From Gammaproteobacteria bacterium (GTDB lineage Bacteria; Pseudomonadota; Gammaproteobacteria; Methylococcales; DRLZ01), in contig JAHZJL010000115.1 of NCBI GenBank assembly GCA_022600935.1, positions 1-50,617 on the forward strand: a DNA stretch of 50,617 nt, written 5' to 3'. Shown in pieces: positions 8,049 through 17,472 of this stretch. Positions within the stretch are counted from its first letter, which is position 1. The number at the start of each line of letters is the position of its first letter. Position numbers and translations under genes: made by a program. The notes under the pieces are model-generated. The model saw only the letters and a program-made list of their open reading frames with translations. It had not been told where the DNA came from and ran no database searches.

Positions 8049-9170
8049 CTAAGACCGATAATACCGGTGAGACACAAACGGCATAGGCGTGACTTGGGTT
8101 TCGATCGCACGTCCTCTGGTCTTGGCAACCAGCACAGAACCTGTTTCTGTATAGTCTTGTTTGACATAAGCCATTGCGATAGGTTTACCAAGGCTTGGCG
8201 CATACCCGCCACTGGTGACTACACCAGCAAGTTTCTCGTGATCATCATAGAGCTCTGTTCCTGCTCGAACTGAAATACGTCCGCTTGCGATCAATCCAAT
8301 TCTCTGCCGCTCAGTTCCATTTTGAATGTGCTCAAGAATCAATCGGTGTCCGGGAAACTTTGGTCGCTTGCCGTTGTTTTTTAGATAGTTTCGATCAATC
8401 ACCCAGCTTAACCCGGCTTCTTCTGGTGTTGTCGATGTATCGATATCCTGTCCGTATAAACAGAGTCCGGCTTCAAGCCTGAGTGTATCTCTGGCGCCCA
8501 GACCAATCGGCAAAACATCTGGATGATTGAGCAGCAGACTGGCTAATTGTTGAACCTGGCCACGATGAACTGAAATTTCGAAACCATCTTCTCCGGTATA
8601 CCCACATCGACTTAGCCGACAGGGAATATCTGCAAGTTCTACTGCTCTGACAGTCATAAATGCAATGTCATCAAGCCCGTCGCTGACAAATGACTGCATT
8701 ACCGTTGCTGCTGCTGGTCCTTGCAATGCAAGCATACATTCTTGATTGAGGAGTTCAGTTTGAATATTATCAGCGATATGTCTGCAAATATACTCATAAA
8801 CCTGATATTTATTTGACGCATTGACAACTAGAATCCACTGGTTATTAATGCGGCTGATGATTAAATCATCAATAATGCCACCTGACTGATTGGTGAGAAC
8901 TGTATAGCGTAGACTGTTATTATTTAAGTCGCTGAGATTTCCAGGAACAAGTGTCTCCAATTCATCATCAATGTGCTGGCCAGATAAGCAGATTTGGCCC
9001 ATATGCGAAATATCAAACAACCCTGCCTTAGAGCGTGTATGCAAATGTTCCTTAATGATTCCGGTTGGGTAGCTGACCGGTAGACAATAGCCACCAAAAC
9101 TGGTCATTTTGGCGTCCAATTCTACATGTAGTGAGTATAGAGGTGTACGTTGTGCAGGTGTTTGATTCAT
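8049..9170 (-). CDS. gcvT: Aminomethyltransferase, glycine cleavage T-protein
   Basis: GcvT transfers the C1 unit from aminomethyl-GcvH to tetrahydrofolate, giving methylene-THF and ammonia. The 373-residue length fits the family. The N-terminus TPLYSLHVELDAKMTSFGGY and the motifs FDISHMGQI, GYTGEDGFEI and LRLEAGLCLYGQDID are characteristic of folate-binding GcvT. It is read ahead of gcvP on the minus strand, probably as a two-gene unit. The methylene-THF it makes is a substrate for the MtdA-like enzyme at 21969-22829. I saw no tandem glycine-riboswitch consensus upstream, only two small hairpins. Confidence 0.95.
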   Translation of the reverse strand: MNQTPAQRTPLYSLHVELDAKMTSFGGYCLPVSYPTGIIKEHLHTRSKAGLFDISHMGQICLSGQHIDDELETLVPGNLSDLNNNSLRYTVLTNQSGGIIDDLIISRINNQWILVVNASNKYQVYEYICRHIADNIQTELLNQECMLALQGPAAATVMQSFVSDGLDDIAFMTVRAVELADIPCRLSRCGYTGEDGFEISVHRGQVQQLASLLLNHPDVLPIGLGARDTLRLEAGLCLYGQDIDTSTTPEEAGLSWVIDRNYLKNNGKRPKFPGHRLILEHIQNGTERQRIGLIASGRISVRAGTELYDDHEKLAGVVTSGGYAPSLGKPIAMAYVKQDYTETGSVLVAKTRGRAIETQVTPMPFVSHRYYRS

Positions 9171-9549
9171 TAATCTTTTGAGGGTGCGAATGTTGAGCTG
9201 AATGTCTCAATCGCAAAGCAAGCTGTCAGAAGTGTTGCATGGATATCAATATCTGGCTGACAACAAACAGTGTCAGCTAGCACTGGTGTTGTGCAATTGA
9301 TACAGATACGAGAATAATCATGCATTCATGGCACTGAATTAATACCATAAATGTTCCTGGCTCAGGAGTGACTGAAAATCAACAGGCCTTTAAACTTCTG
9401 GTATACAGGCATTTTAGCGTACAATTTTTGGCATTATACGGCAACAGGGAATTCAATGTACTTCAGTGGACAAGACGATATTCAACTTATCTGAGTCAAT
9501 ACATCAGTCATGACAAAGAAATGACTTAAATTCAAATTGATCTTTTTAT
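9171..9549. other. gcvT leader / intergenic region, 379 bases
   Basis: No gene is seen. Two perfect short inverted repeats lie close together: GATAT-CA-ATATC (9242-9253) and GCTGACA-N8-TGTCAGC (9256-9277). Both lie 70 to 110 bases upstream of gcvT and would fall in its transcript leader. The remainder, up to the DUF2914 gene end at 9550, shows nothing I can assign. Confidence 0.5.
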
Positions 9550-10686
9550 TTATAAAGCCTGAAAGGATTTTGAAACGAGCTGCCTGTTTTCTGAATCAAC
9601 AACCTCGACCATCCAGTTACCGGACATCGACGCTGGAATCAACTTGCCGATATAACTACGCCAAGTGTAATTGCCTTTGATGACAACCGGTTTGCTATAG
9701 ATCAGATTACCTTCGTATAACCAGCGATAACTAATGGTTTGCCCTGCCATGCCATTAACTTCGGTAAAATAGTACAATCTGACTGCATCACCCCCACTCA
9801 AATTAATGACATCGACTTCATTACCAACGGGTTCACGGTTCTCGATTGATTTAACAAGTTTTGAACGACTCACATGAGTTGAAGTTGCACCCGTTTGTGT
9901 CGAGCCTGTTTGTGTAGATATTGTTGTCAGCTCATCTGATACAGCCTTGTCAGTACTCACTTGCTCCTGTGTCACGGTATCCGTTGTTGCTTGACTGGTT
10001 TGAACCTGTTTTAGCAGCTGTTTCTCTGGTTGTTCCAGGTCAGCCAGTCTCATTGGCTTAATTGCATTTTCAACCTTAGGTAGTACTTTGGCAGGTTTTG
10101 CATTCAATACAGGTTGTGATTCGGATTGCAGTTCCGGATTTTCAGAAATAACAGTTATAGCAGCTGTATCTTTAACAGCTATGCCACTATTACCTGTAAC
10201 AGTTTTCAGTTGATCTGGCTCAATTACTGGTTCATTCACACCTGCTTCAGTATCAGCTGACATTGCAGAAGACGGTTGATCAGCAGGGAGTAATTCAGTT
10301 GAAACAGTTACAACAGTGTCTTGGTCAGGTGCCACTTCGACAGATTGCTGAGCTGGACTCTGATCTAGAGCTGGGCTTCCCAGGGTTTGAGCAGCAGATC
10401 GAGGTTCAACTTCAGATTCATTGACTGCCAGTATCACGTTCTCAGGAGAATCAGCCCTAGATACCAATTGCTCTGTGCCGATAATTGAATCTTTTTGATA
10501 GCTGTCAATCAACAACGCTGCAACAGGTATCAATATCAAGGCCATCAGAATTGCAATCGCCCAGGCAATGCGTTTTCCATCCCAGACTTCTATCATCACG
10601 GGTTGTATCTCATAATCCGGATTTGAAAATGCTTCACTTAGGCCAGGCCCTGAATTCGATTTAATTTTAATTTTTTTCTGTGACAT
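9550..10686 (-). CDS. DUF2914 domain membrane protein with long linker
   Basis: The 378-residue protein has a short cytoplasmic N-terminus, one membrane segment at about residues 38-60 (RIAWAIAILMALILIPVAALLI), and a roughly 220-residue linker rich in Ser, Thr, Gln, Val and Glu (residues about 70-290) with the small repeat TQTGSTQTGATST. A C-terminal DUF2914 domain (about 290-378) shows ISYRWLYEGNL, GNYTWRSYIGKL and GNWMVEVVDSENR. This topology puts the DUF2914 domain in the periplasm. The family is found in many proteobacteria, and its biochemical role is unknown to me. It lies 3' of recJ on the same strand with a gap of about 240 bases, so it probably has its own promoter. Confidence 0.8.
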   Translation of the reverse strand: MSQKKIKIKSNSGPGLSEAFSNPDYEIQPVMIEVWDGKRIAWAIAILMALILIPVAALLIDSYQKDSIIGTEQLVSRADSPENVILAVNESEVEPRSAAQTLGSPALDQSPAQQSVEVAPDQDTVVTVSTELLPADQPSSAMSADTEAGVNEPVIEPDQLKTVTGNSGIAVKDTAAITVISENPELQSESQPVLNAKPAKVLPKVENAIKPMRLADLEQPEKQLLKQVQTSQATTDTVTQEQVSTDKAVSDELTTISTQTGSTQTGATSTHVSRSKLVKSIENREPVGNEVDVINLSGGDAVRLYYFTEVNGMAGQTISYRWLYEGNLIYSKPVVIKGNYTWRSYIGKLIPASMSGNWMVEVVDSENRQLVSKSFQAL

Positions 10687-10929
10687 TGGTTTATTTTCAT
10701 GGTTAGAGTATCCACCTGCAGTTTGCTGTCGCCACTCTACTCTTGCAGCGCCAATGTTAAATTGACTGATATCTGTTTGATTGCGCGATTAACAATCAGC
10801 AACTCACTGATAATGTTTGCGTTATTCAGTGACGTAGTGGTTAAAACAAATTAGTCTGCTACTTCAGCACGATCAATATAACGAGTTTGATGTAATCAGC
10901 AATAATTAACAATCAGTTTGCATAAAGCT

Positions 10930-12711
10930 TCAAGTGGGACAATGAACACTGTTGTTTTGTTCGATCGACCTGCTGACAGAGGCATGTAAATATTCAATAA
11001 CAAGCTGTACAGTTTCCTGATGTCTAAAGCGGTTAACCTGCAATCGATAGACAATTTCAATTTTTTGGTAACCCATCCATTCCCGGGCCTGATCAACATT
11101 GAATGCAATTGCTTCAACAAACAATTCAGCATCAGGAATTCCGAGTAATAACTTTACATGTTTTTCATGTAAAATTCTAATTTCGATGATATCAAATATT
11201 CCCTCGAATACAGGTTCAGGAAAACCTTGACCCCATGGCCCTGATTGTTCCAATAAACCAGCAAAGGCCATACTGATATCAACTGCTTCCAGGCGGCCAT
11301 CGCTGTAAATTATCGGCCTGGACGGCTTATCCCCGATTCGCTGACCGGTCATTTCATTAAAAGCCGCTTGAAACTGTTCCAGTTTATCCTTCTCAAGCGT
11401 TAACCCGACAGCCATGGCGTGACCACCAAACTTTCGTATTAAATGCGGGTCTCTGGCTGCAATATCTGCCAGTAAATCCCTGAGATGCAAGCCACTGATT
11501 GAACGACCTGAACCTTTTAATATTCCGTCATCCGTATCAGCAAACAGGATCACTGGTTTATGCAGATCATCCTTGATACGGGATGCCAGAATACCGATGA
11601 CGCCTTGATGCCAGTTGCAATGATACATGCAGATTGCATGGTGTTGTGATTCATCATGGAGATAATCAATCTGTTGAAGACAATCCACCGCTTCAATTCT
11701 CATCGACTGCTCAATAGCACGTCGTTCTTCATTCAACTTATCCAGCTTTGTGCCCAGCAATCTAGCTGTATCTGGATCTTCGCTAAGCAAACATTGCACA
11801 CCGATACTCATATCTTCCAGGCGACCAGCTGCATTGAGCCGTGGTGCAATAACAAATCCAAGATCTGAAGCGCTGACAGTAGCAGCATCACGTTTTTTCA
11901 ACTCAATCAGCGATTGGATGCCGGGTCGGGTTTTACCTGCATTAATTCTTGACAAGCCCTGTTTGACAAACAATCGATTGATACTGTCCAGACTAACCAC
12001 ATCTGCCACAGTACCCAGCGCAACAAGGTCCAGCAAATGCGCCAGATTGGGTTCGGGAATCTGTTTGATTTGAAACCAGTTATTGTCACGCAGGAATTTG
12101 CGTAGCCCCAGCAATACATAGAACATGACTCCAACTCCGGCCAAATTGCCACTTGGGAAACTGCATCCGGATTGATTGGGATTGACAATTGCTTCAGCAG
12201 GAGGCAACTGCTCACCAGGCAAATGATGATCGGTGATCAGTACTTTTATACCATGTTGCCGGGCATGAACCACGCCATCAATGCTGTTAATACCATTGTC
12301 GACCGTGATCAAAATATCCGGCTTGTATTGCAAAGCGACATCGACAATTTCCGGACTCAGCCCATAACCGAACTTGAAGCGGTCAGGGATAACATAACTG
12401 ACATGATCAGCCCCCATGGATTCCAGGCCAAGTTTGGCAACAGCGCAGCTGGTTGCACCATCGGCATCGAAATCAGCAACAATGATAATGTTCAGTTGGT
12501 GTTGCAGTGCATCTGCCAGGTGTTCAACCATGGCCTCCATGCCTAACAATCGACTTGGCTGAGGTAAACGACTGAATGAGTAATCCAGTTGTTCTGGTGA
12601 TTCTATATTGCGTGATAAATAAATGGACTGCAGTTTTGGATGAAGCTCACCCAGCACAGCTGTTGAGCTTTTATGCGGTTCCCGCTGAACAATTGTTTTT
12701 TGGCCTTGCAT
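10930..12711 (-). CDS. recJ: Single-stranded-DNA-specific exonuclease RecJ
   Basis: RecJ is a 5' to 3' single-strand DNA exonuclease acting in RecFOR recombination, mismatch repair and base excision repair. The DHH-phosphoesterase signature is clear: DFDADG with D80, D82 and D84, then VDNG at about 137, and DHH at residues 161-163. The DHHA1 region includes GFVIAPRLNAAGRL and later RKFGGHAMAVGLTL, followed by the OB-like C-terminal part. At 593 residues it is slightly longer than the Escherichia coli protein. It follows thrC by 50 bases, a gene order also known in Pseudomonas. No convincing ribosome site precedes the ATG, so the exact start is less certain than the gene. Confidence 0.95.
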   Translation of the reverse strand: MQGQKTIVQREPHKSSTAVLGELHPKLQSIYLSRNIESPEQLDYSFSRLPQPSRLLGMEAMVEHLADALQHQLNIIIVADFDADGATSCAVAKLGLESMGADHVSYVIPDRFKFGYGLSPEIVDVALQYKPDILITVDNGINSIDGVVHARQHGIKVLITDHHLPGEQLPPAEAIVNPNQSGCSFPSGNLAGVGVMFYVLLGLRKFLRDNNWFQIKQIPEPNLAHLLDLVALGTVADVVSLDSINRLFVKQGLSRINAGKTRPGIQSLIELKKRDAATVSASDLGFVIAPRLNAAGRLEDMSIGVQCLLSEDPDTARLLGTKLDKLNEERRAIEQSMRIEAVDCLQQIDYLHDESQHHAICMYHCNWHQGVIGILASRIKDDLHKPVILFADTDDGILKGSGRSISGLHLRDLLADIAARDPHLIRKFGGHAMAVGLTLEKDKLEQFQAAFNEMTGQRIGDKPSRPIIYSDGRLEAVDISMAFAGLLEQSGPWGQGFPEPVFEGIFDIIEIRILHEKHVKLLLGIPDAELFVEAIAFNVDQAREWMGYQKIEIVYRLQVNRFRHQETVQLVIEYLHASVSRSIEQNNSVHCPT

Positions 12712-12761
12712 GGATTAAAACCGGAACCGGACAGATTTTGGTTGCTTGTGTGAGTGGTAAA

Positions 12762-13853
12762 TTACAATGACTCCAGTATTGCCTGTTCAACAGCTTGACG
12801 TTGAGCTGGAATAGCGGTCGGATTGACATCACACTGTGCAATCGCAGTATCCGGATCTTTCAAGCCGTTTCCGGTCAATGTACAGACCACCAGACTACCT
12901 TCAGGAATTTTTCCCGATGTAATATCTTTCATTGCGCCGGACACTGAAACTGCCGAAGCCGGTTCACAAAAGATTCCTTCCTGGTCAGCCAGTAATTTTT
13001 GGGTTTCAAGTATTTCCGCATCCGTAAACGCATCAAACCATCCACCGCTTTCCCGATTTGCCTGCCAGGCATATTCCCAGCTTTGTGGATTGCCGATACG
13101 AATTGCAGTAGCCACGGTTTCAGGATTGTCTACTGGCCCTCCAGTGATAAAGGGTGCAGCTCCTGCAGCTTGATAACCACACATCACCGGTGTTTTATCG
13201 ACGACAGCTGCTAAGGTTTCTGTGGAATTTGCATATTCCTTGTAGCCACGCCAATAGGCACTGATATTACCGGCATTACCCACTGGCAGGCAATGATAAT
13301 CAGGGCACGCACCCAGGGCATCGATAATTTCGAAAGCGGCAGTTTTCTGACCTTCCAGGCGGTAAGGATTGATTGAATTGACAATTGCCACGGGTGCGGT
13401 CTCCGCCACTTCTTTCACCAGTCGCATACCATCATCAAAATTACCCTGAATCTGTATAATCCGCGCGCCATACATCATTGCTTGAGCCAGTTTGCCCATG
13501 GCGATTTTACCCTCAGGGATCAACACAAAGGCTTTGATTTGCGCCCTAGCAGCATAGGCTGCTGCCGAAGCTGAGGTATTACCGGTTGAAGCACAAATGA
13601 TGGCCTGACTGCCTTCATGTACCGCTTGTGTCACTGCCATGGTCATACCACGATCTTTAAACGAACCGGTTGGGTTTAAACCTTCAAATTTAACAAATAC
13701 ATCAACATTCTTTTTAAGAATCCCAGGAATATTCTGAAGTTGAATGAGTGGTGTATCACCTTCATTGAGACTGATAATTTGCATACCTTCTGTCACCGGA
13801 AGGCGTTCGGCGTATCGATTTAAAAGACCCTGGTACCGTGTCGGCGTTGTCAT
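12762..13853 (-). CDS. thrC: Threonine synthase
   Basis: ThrC converts O-phosphohomoserine to threonine with PLP. The PLP lysine is K66 in NPTGSFKDRGM, and the phosphate-cup glycines appear in SVGNAGNISAYWRG-like form (VGNAGNISAYW). At 363 residues it is the short class II/actinobacterial-like type rather than the 430-residue enterobacterial type. The ribosome site AGAGG precedes ATG 13853. It lies between hom and recJ on the same strand with spacing of about 50 bases each side, so hom-thrC is likely one transcript and together they complete homoserine-to-threonine synthesis except ThrB, which is not in this window. Confidence 0.95.
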   Translation of the reverse strand: MTTPTRYQGLLNRYAERLPVTEGMQIISLNEGDTPLIQLQNIPGILKKNVDVFVKFEGLNPTGSFKDRGMTMAVTQAVHEGSQAIICASTGNTSASAAAYAARAQIKAFVLIPEGKIAMGKLAQAMMYGARIIQIQGNFDDGMRLVKEVAETAPVAIVNSINPYRLEGQKTAAFEIIDALGACPDYHCLPVGNAGNISAYWRGYKEYANSTETLAAVVDKTPVMCGYQAAGAAPFITGGPVDNPETVATAIRIGNPQSWEYAWQANRESGGWFDAFTDAEILETQKLLADQEGIFCEPASAVSVSGAMKDITSGKIPEGSLVVCTLTGNGLKDPDTAIAQCDVNPTAIPAQRQAVEQAILESL

Positions 13854-13903
13854 GCTGTCCTCTGAAGATCTGGAGTTTGAAATGGAAATATTGAGTAATC
13901 GGT

Positions 13904-15214
13904 TTAGTTTAAGGTTTCAACACGGATTCGTGTGACCTTGTCGTTGACAGATGACAAGGCTTCTATTTGTTTCAGCGCTGCGTTTATGCGTTGTTCCGGT
14001 ACAGAATGAGTCAGCAAAATCACCGGAATACGGGGTTCATCATCAACCGGCTCTTTTTGAATAACAGCCTCGATACTGATGTCCTGGTCAGCGAGAATTC
14101 GGGTGATATCAGCTAAAACACCGGGTTTGTCATCAGCATACAATCTCAGATAATATGCAGTCTTGATTGCATCAATTGGTAACACCGGAATATCTGACAA
14201 TGCATTGGGCTGAAATGCCAGATGCGGCACATGATGCTCCGGATCGCTTGTCATCACACGCACAACATCAACAATATCTGCAACCACAGCTGATGCAGTC
14301 GGTTCAGCACCAGCTCCTGCACCGTAATACAAAGTAGGCCCAACAGCATCGCCATGCACCACAACAGCATTCATGACTCCATCGACATTGGCCAGTAATC
14401 GGCGTTCTGGCACCATGGCCGGGTGTACCCTGAGTTCTACCCCTGATTCGCTTTTGCGGGCGATACCGAGGTGCTTGATTCGGTATCCTAGCTCCTCGGC
14501 ATAAGTGACATCAGCTGCAGTAATCTGGCCGATGCCCTCGGTATAGGCTTTATCGAACTGCAGGGGAATTCCAAATGAAATCGCAGCCAGAATCGTCAAT
14601 TTGTGAGCAGCATCGATGCCTTCGATATCAAATGTTGGATCAGCCTCGGCATATCCAAGCGCTTGCGCTTCGGCAAGAACATCATCAAAATCCCGACCTT
14701 TGTCTCGCATTTCGGTGAGAATGAAATTGCTTGTGCCGTTGATAATTCCCGCCAGCCATTGAATCCGGTTTGCAGCCAGCCCTTCGCGAACTGCCTTGAT
14801 AATTGGAATGCCGCCGGCAACAGCCGCTTCAAACGCCACCATCACCTCACGTTGTCTGGCCAGTTCGAAGATTTCATTGCCGTGCAATGCAATCAACGCC
14901 TTGTTAGCCGTCACTACATGTTTGCCGTTTTCGATTGCCTGAACAACCAGCTCTTTAGCCAGAGTATCGCCACCAATCAATTCCACAACGATATCGATAC
15001 CAGGCGAATTGACCACCTGGTAAGGATCTGTAGTTAACTCAATGGCTGATGTATCACAAATTCGATCTGACTGTAACGTTCTTACAGAAGCGAGTTTGAC
15101 GCGAATATCACGTCCAGCGCGGCGTCCAATCTCAGGGGCATTTCTGTGTAATACGTTGACAGTGCCTCCGCCAACAGTCCCCAGTCCCAGCAAACCGACT
15201 TGTACAGGATCCAA
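13904..15214 (-). CDS. hom: Homoserine dehydrogenase with ACT domain
   Basis: This is a monofunctional homoserine dehydrogenase of 436 residues that reduces aspartate semialdehyde to homoserine. The nucleotide-binding motif GLGTVGGGTV lies at residues about 10-19. The central catalytic region contains GIINGTSNFILTEM and ALGYAEADPTFDIEGIDAAHKL. A C-terminal ACT domain (about 355-436, YYLRLYADDKPGVLADIT) suggests feedback control by an amino acid, usually threonine. The start is TTG at 15214: an in-frame stop lies two codons upstream, GAGG sits 9 bases before the TTG, and no ATG or GTG precedes the nucleotide-binding motif. It lies 30 bases after the AlaC-type gene and before thrC. Confidence 0.95.
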   Translation of the reverse strand: MDPVQVGLLGLGTVGGGTVNVLHRNAPEIGRRAGRDIRVKLASVRTLQSDRICDTSAIELTTDPYQVVNSPGIDIVVELIGGDTLAKELVVQAIENGKHVVTANKALIALHGNEIFELARQREVMVAFEAAVAGGIPIIKAVREGLAANRIQWLAGIINGTSNFILTEMRDKGRDFDDVLAEAQALGYAEADPTFDIEGIDAAHKLTILAAISFGIPLQFDKAYTEGIGQITAADVTYAEELGYRIKHLGIARKSESGVELRVHPAMVPERRLLANVDGVMNAVVVHGDAVGPTLYYGAGAGAEPTASAVVADIVDVVRVMTSDPEHHVPHLAFQPNALSDIPVLPIDAIKTAYYLRLYADDKPGVLADITRILADQDISIEAVIQKEPVDDEPRIPVILLTHSVPEQRINAALKQIEALSSVNDKVTRIRVETLN

Positions 15215-15244
15215 CTTCAGTTACCTCAATTTAAAAATGCACGA

Positions 15245-16429
15245 TTATATCGCGTTATCACTGCGAAACATATTGCGTATTCCACGCACTGCCTGACGGG
15301 TTCGATGCTCGTTCTCAATCAGGCTGAAACGCACATGATCATCTCCATACTCACCAAAACCGATTCCGGGAGAAACCGCAACCTTGGCATCCAGCAGCAG
15401 TTTTTTGGAAAATTCCAGGGAGCCCATTGCCTTGTATTGCTCTGGTATTTCAGCCCAGACAAACATGGTTGCTTTGGGCTTGATGACATTCCAGCCAGCA
15501 CTGTTGAGCCCGTCACACAAGACATTGCGACGGCTGCAATACATGTCCCTGATGTCTTTAACACATTGTTGCGGACCTTCCAGAGCTGTAATTGCAGCAA
15601 CCTGAATGGGTGTAAACATCCCGTAATCCAAGTACGATTTAATACGGCCAAGAGCCGAGACAAGATCACTGTTGCCGCACATAAACCCAACTCGCCAGCC
15701 AGGCATATTATAGCTTTTCGACAGTGAATAAAATTCAACTGCGATATCCTTGGCATCGGGAACCTGCAAAATTGATGGCGCGACATAGCCATCGAATACA
15801 ATATCGGCATAAGCGATATCGTGGACGACATAAATGTTATATTCCCTGGCGATGGCGATTATTTTCTCGAAAAAACCCAGTTCCACACACTGAGTGGTGG
15901 GGTTTCCGGGAAAATTCAGAATCAACACCTTGGGTGATGGCCAGGTGGTTTTGATGGCTTTAACCAGCTCTTCAAAAAAGTCAACTCCTGGTACCATTGG
16001 CACATGTCGAATATCTGCTCCCGAAATAACCGCACCATACGGGTGAATTGGATAGGCAGGATTCGGCACCAGCACAGCATCCCCGGGACCTGTAACAGCT
16101 AAAGCAAGGTGCGCCAGACCTTCCTTGGAACCAATAGTGACTATCGCTTCGGATTCCGGATCGAGTTCAACATCAAAGCGTTGGCGATACCAGTGACAGA
16201 TTGCCCTTCGCAAACGGGGAATTCCCTTCGACCAGGAATAGCGATGATTATGTTCCTTGCCGGCTGATTCCAGCAGTTTATCGATGATATGTTTGGGCGG
16301 TGGTTGATCCGGGTTACCCATGCCGACATCGATAATATCTTCCCCTTTTGCGCGTGCCTGGGCTTTCAACAAATTGACTTCGTTAAACACATAAGGGGGT
16401 AGGCGACTAATCCTTTGAAAGTCTTGCAT
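15245..16429 (-). CDS. alaC: AlaC-type PLP aminotransferase
   Basis: This class I/II aminotransferase of 394 residues has the PLP lysine in [15 protein letters not shown]. Other fold type I markers are [10 protein letters not shown] near residue 38, NFPGNPTTQ near 175, and YADIVFDGY near 205. The close match in style is AlaC/YfdZ, which makes alanine from pyruvate and glutamate. In this gammaproteobacterial position (just before hom) the gene is often annotated alaC. A role in aspartate-family metabolism is possible from context but is inference. It starts the alaC-hom-thrC-recJ minus-strand run and has a 710-base gap upstream. Confidence 0.88.
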   Translation of the reverse strand: MQDFQRISRLPPYVFNEVNLLKAQARAKGEDIIDVGMGNPDQPPPKHIIDKLLESAGKEHNHRYSWSKGIPRLRRAICHWYRQRFDVELDPESEAIVTIGSKEGLAHLALAVTGPGDAVLVPNPAYPIHPYGAVISGADIRHVPMVPGVDFFEELVKAIKTTWPSPKVLILNFPGNPTTQCVELGFFEKIIAIAREYNIYVVHDIAYADIVFDGYVAPSILQVPDAKDIAVEFYSLSKSYNMPGWRVGFMCGNSDLVSALGRIKSYLDYGMFTPIQVAAITALEGPQQCVKDIRDMYCSRRNVLCDGLNSAGWNVIKPKATMFVWAEIPEQYKAMGSLEFSKKLLLDAKVAVSPGIGFGEYGDDHVRFSLIENEHRTRQAVRGIRNMFRSDNAI

Positions 16430-17139
16430 GGATGATATTTGGGTTATGAATTAAACAGATTAAACGTGATGAGAAGCGCCACAGCAATCTCAGAGTTTTG
16501 AATATTATTTTTAATTTAAAAAATGTCAATGGCAATCAACCTGACACTGTTGAAAACTCTCAGGCATTTGATTCTCAGCACCCGATCAACACAACTATGA
16601 AAACCGGATGGATATGACTGTCTCTATACATTGAGGGTGTCCTGCATGCAGAAACAACCTGGCTATACCTGTTTTCAGGGTGACATAAGGTTCAGAAACA
16701 AGGTCTCAATGCCCTGCCTGAGCCATTGAACTTGCATCAAACCAAGGTCTACATTCTACAGATAATAGCCATGAATTGTAGAATTTTAATTCACTGTTCA
16801 TACCGCTGTAACTATACTTACAGATAAGCCCGAACTGGCTTTAAACCATGCCAAAGGAAACCTTGTACACTAAATGGATTGAAACTTTACATATGAATCC
16901 CTATCTATACGAGAATATAACGCAATGCTGACAACGGTCAGACAATAGCAACCGGAGCTGTAAACACCTGTGTTGAAAAAAATCCATGCTGAAACTGAAA
17001 CGTATCATCTTCTGATTGGCAACACCGGTTTATTGATAACTTCAACACTATTGAAAGAATCTGGTCAGGGCTATTTTCGTATCCCTATACAAGTGATAGA
17101 ATCGAACAAAACAAAGCGATATCAGTTAATTTATTTACA
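16430..17139. other. Intergenic region, 710 bases, divergent promoters of alaC and clpS
   Basis: No convincing gene is seen. The region must hold the promoters of alaC (minus) and clpSA (plus). A candidate plus-strand promoter is TTCACT (16790-16795), 17 bases, TATACT (16813-16818). A second is TTGAAA (16879-16884), 17 bases, TATCTA (16902-16907). A long-spaced imperfect inverted repeat, CTCAGAGTTTTGA and TGAAAACTCTCAG, spans about 16489-16563 just upstream of alaC. An ORF of 60 codons (16970-17152) has no support. Confidence 0.45.
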
Positions 17140-17463
17140 ATGTCTGACTTAAATATTGACCAAGAAAACGAACAGGAACTGGTTGTCAGCGAGGCCCCGA
17201 TAAAACCCAAGAGGCCTCCGTTGTACAAGGTGATTCTCCTGAATGACGATTTTACCCCCATGGACTTCGTTGTGGATATTCTCAAGCGTTTTTTTGGCAT
17301 GAATGAAGACAAGGCAACCCAGATCATGCTTCATATTCATCATCGAGGAATTGGTGTTTGTGGTGTATACAGCAAAGATGTTGCAGAATCAAAAGTGCAA
17401 ATTGTTAATGACTATGCACGTCATAATCAACATCCTTTGCTCTGTTCAATGGAAAAATCGTAG
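17140..17463 (+). CDS. clpS: ATP-dependent Clp protease adaptor ClpS
   Basis: ClpS is the N-recognin that delivers N-end-rule substrates to ClpAP. The 107-residue protein has a flexible acidic N-terminus (residues 1-25) and the conserved core YKVILLNDDFTPMDFVV, where the Asn-Asp-Asp loop and nearby residues contact the N-terminal amino acid. IMLHIHHRG carries the conserved His pair, and the family's C-terminus SKVQIVNDYARHNQHPLLCSME follows. clpA starts 9 bases downstream on the same strand, the usual clpS-clpA operon. The ribosome site is weak. Confidence 0.97.
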   Translation: MSDLNIDQENEQELVVSEAPIKPKRPPLYKVILLNDDFTPMDFVVDILKRFFGMNEDKATQIMLHIHHRGIGVCGVYSKDVAESKVQIVNDYARHNQHPLLCSMEKS

Positions 17464-17472
17464 GACTGAAAG

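Noticed and set aside
9171-9549. Glycine riboswitch upstream of gcvT
   Set aside because: I looked for the tandem aptamer consensus on the minus strand and did not find it; only two small hairpins are present.
16970-17152. 60-codon plus-strand ORF before clpS
   Set aside because: It overlaps the clpS start by 13 bases, has no clear ribosome site and its product shows no recognisable motif. It is more likely part of the clpSA leader.
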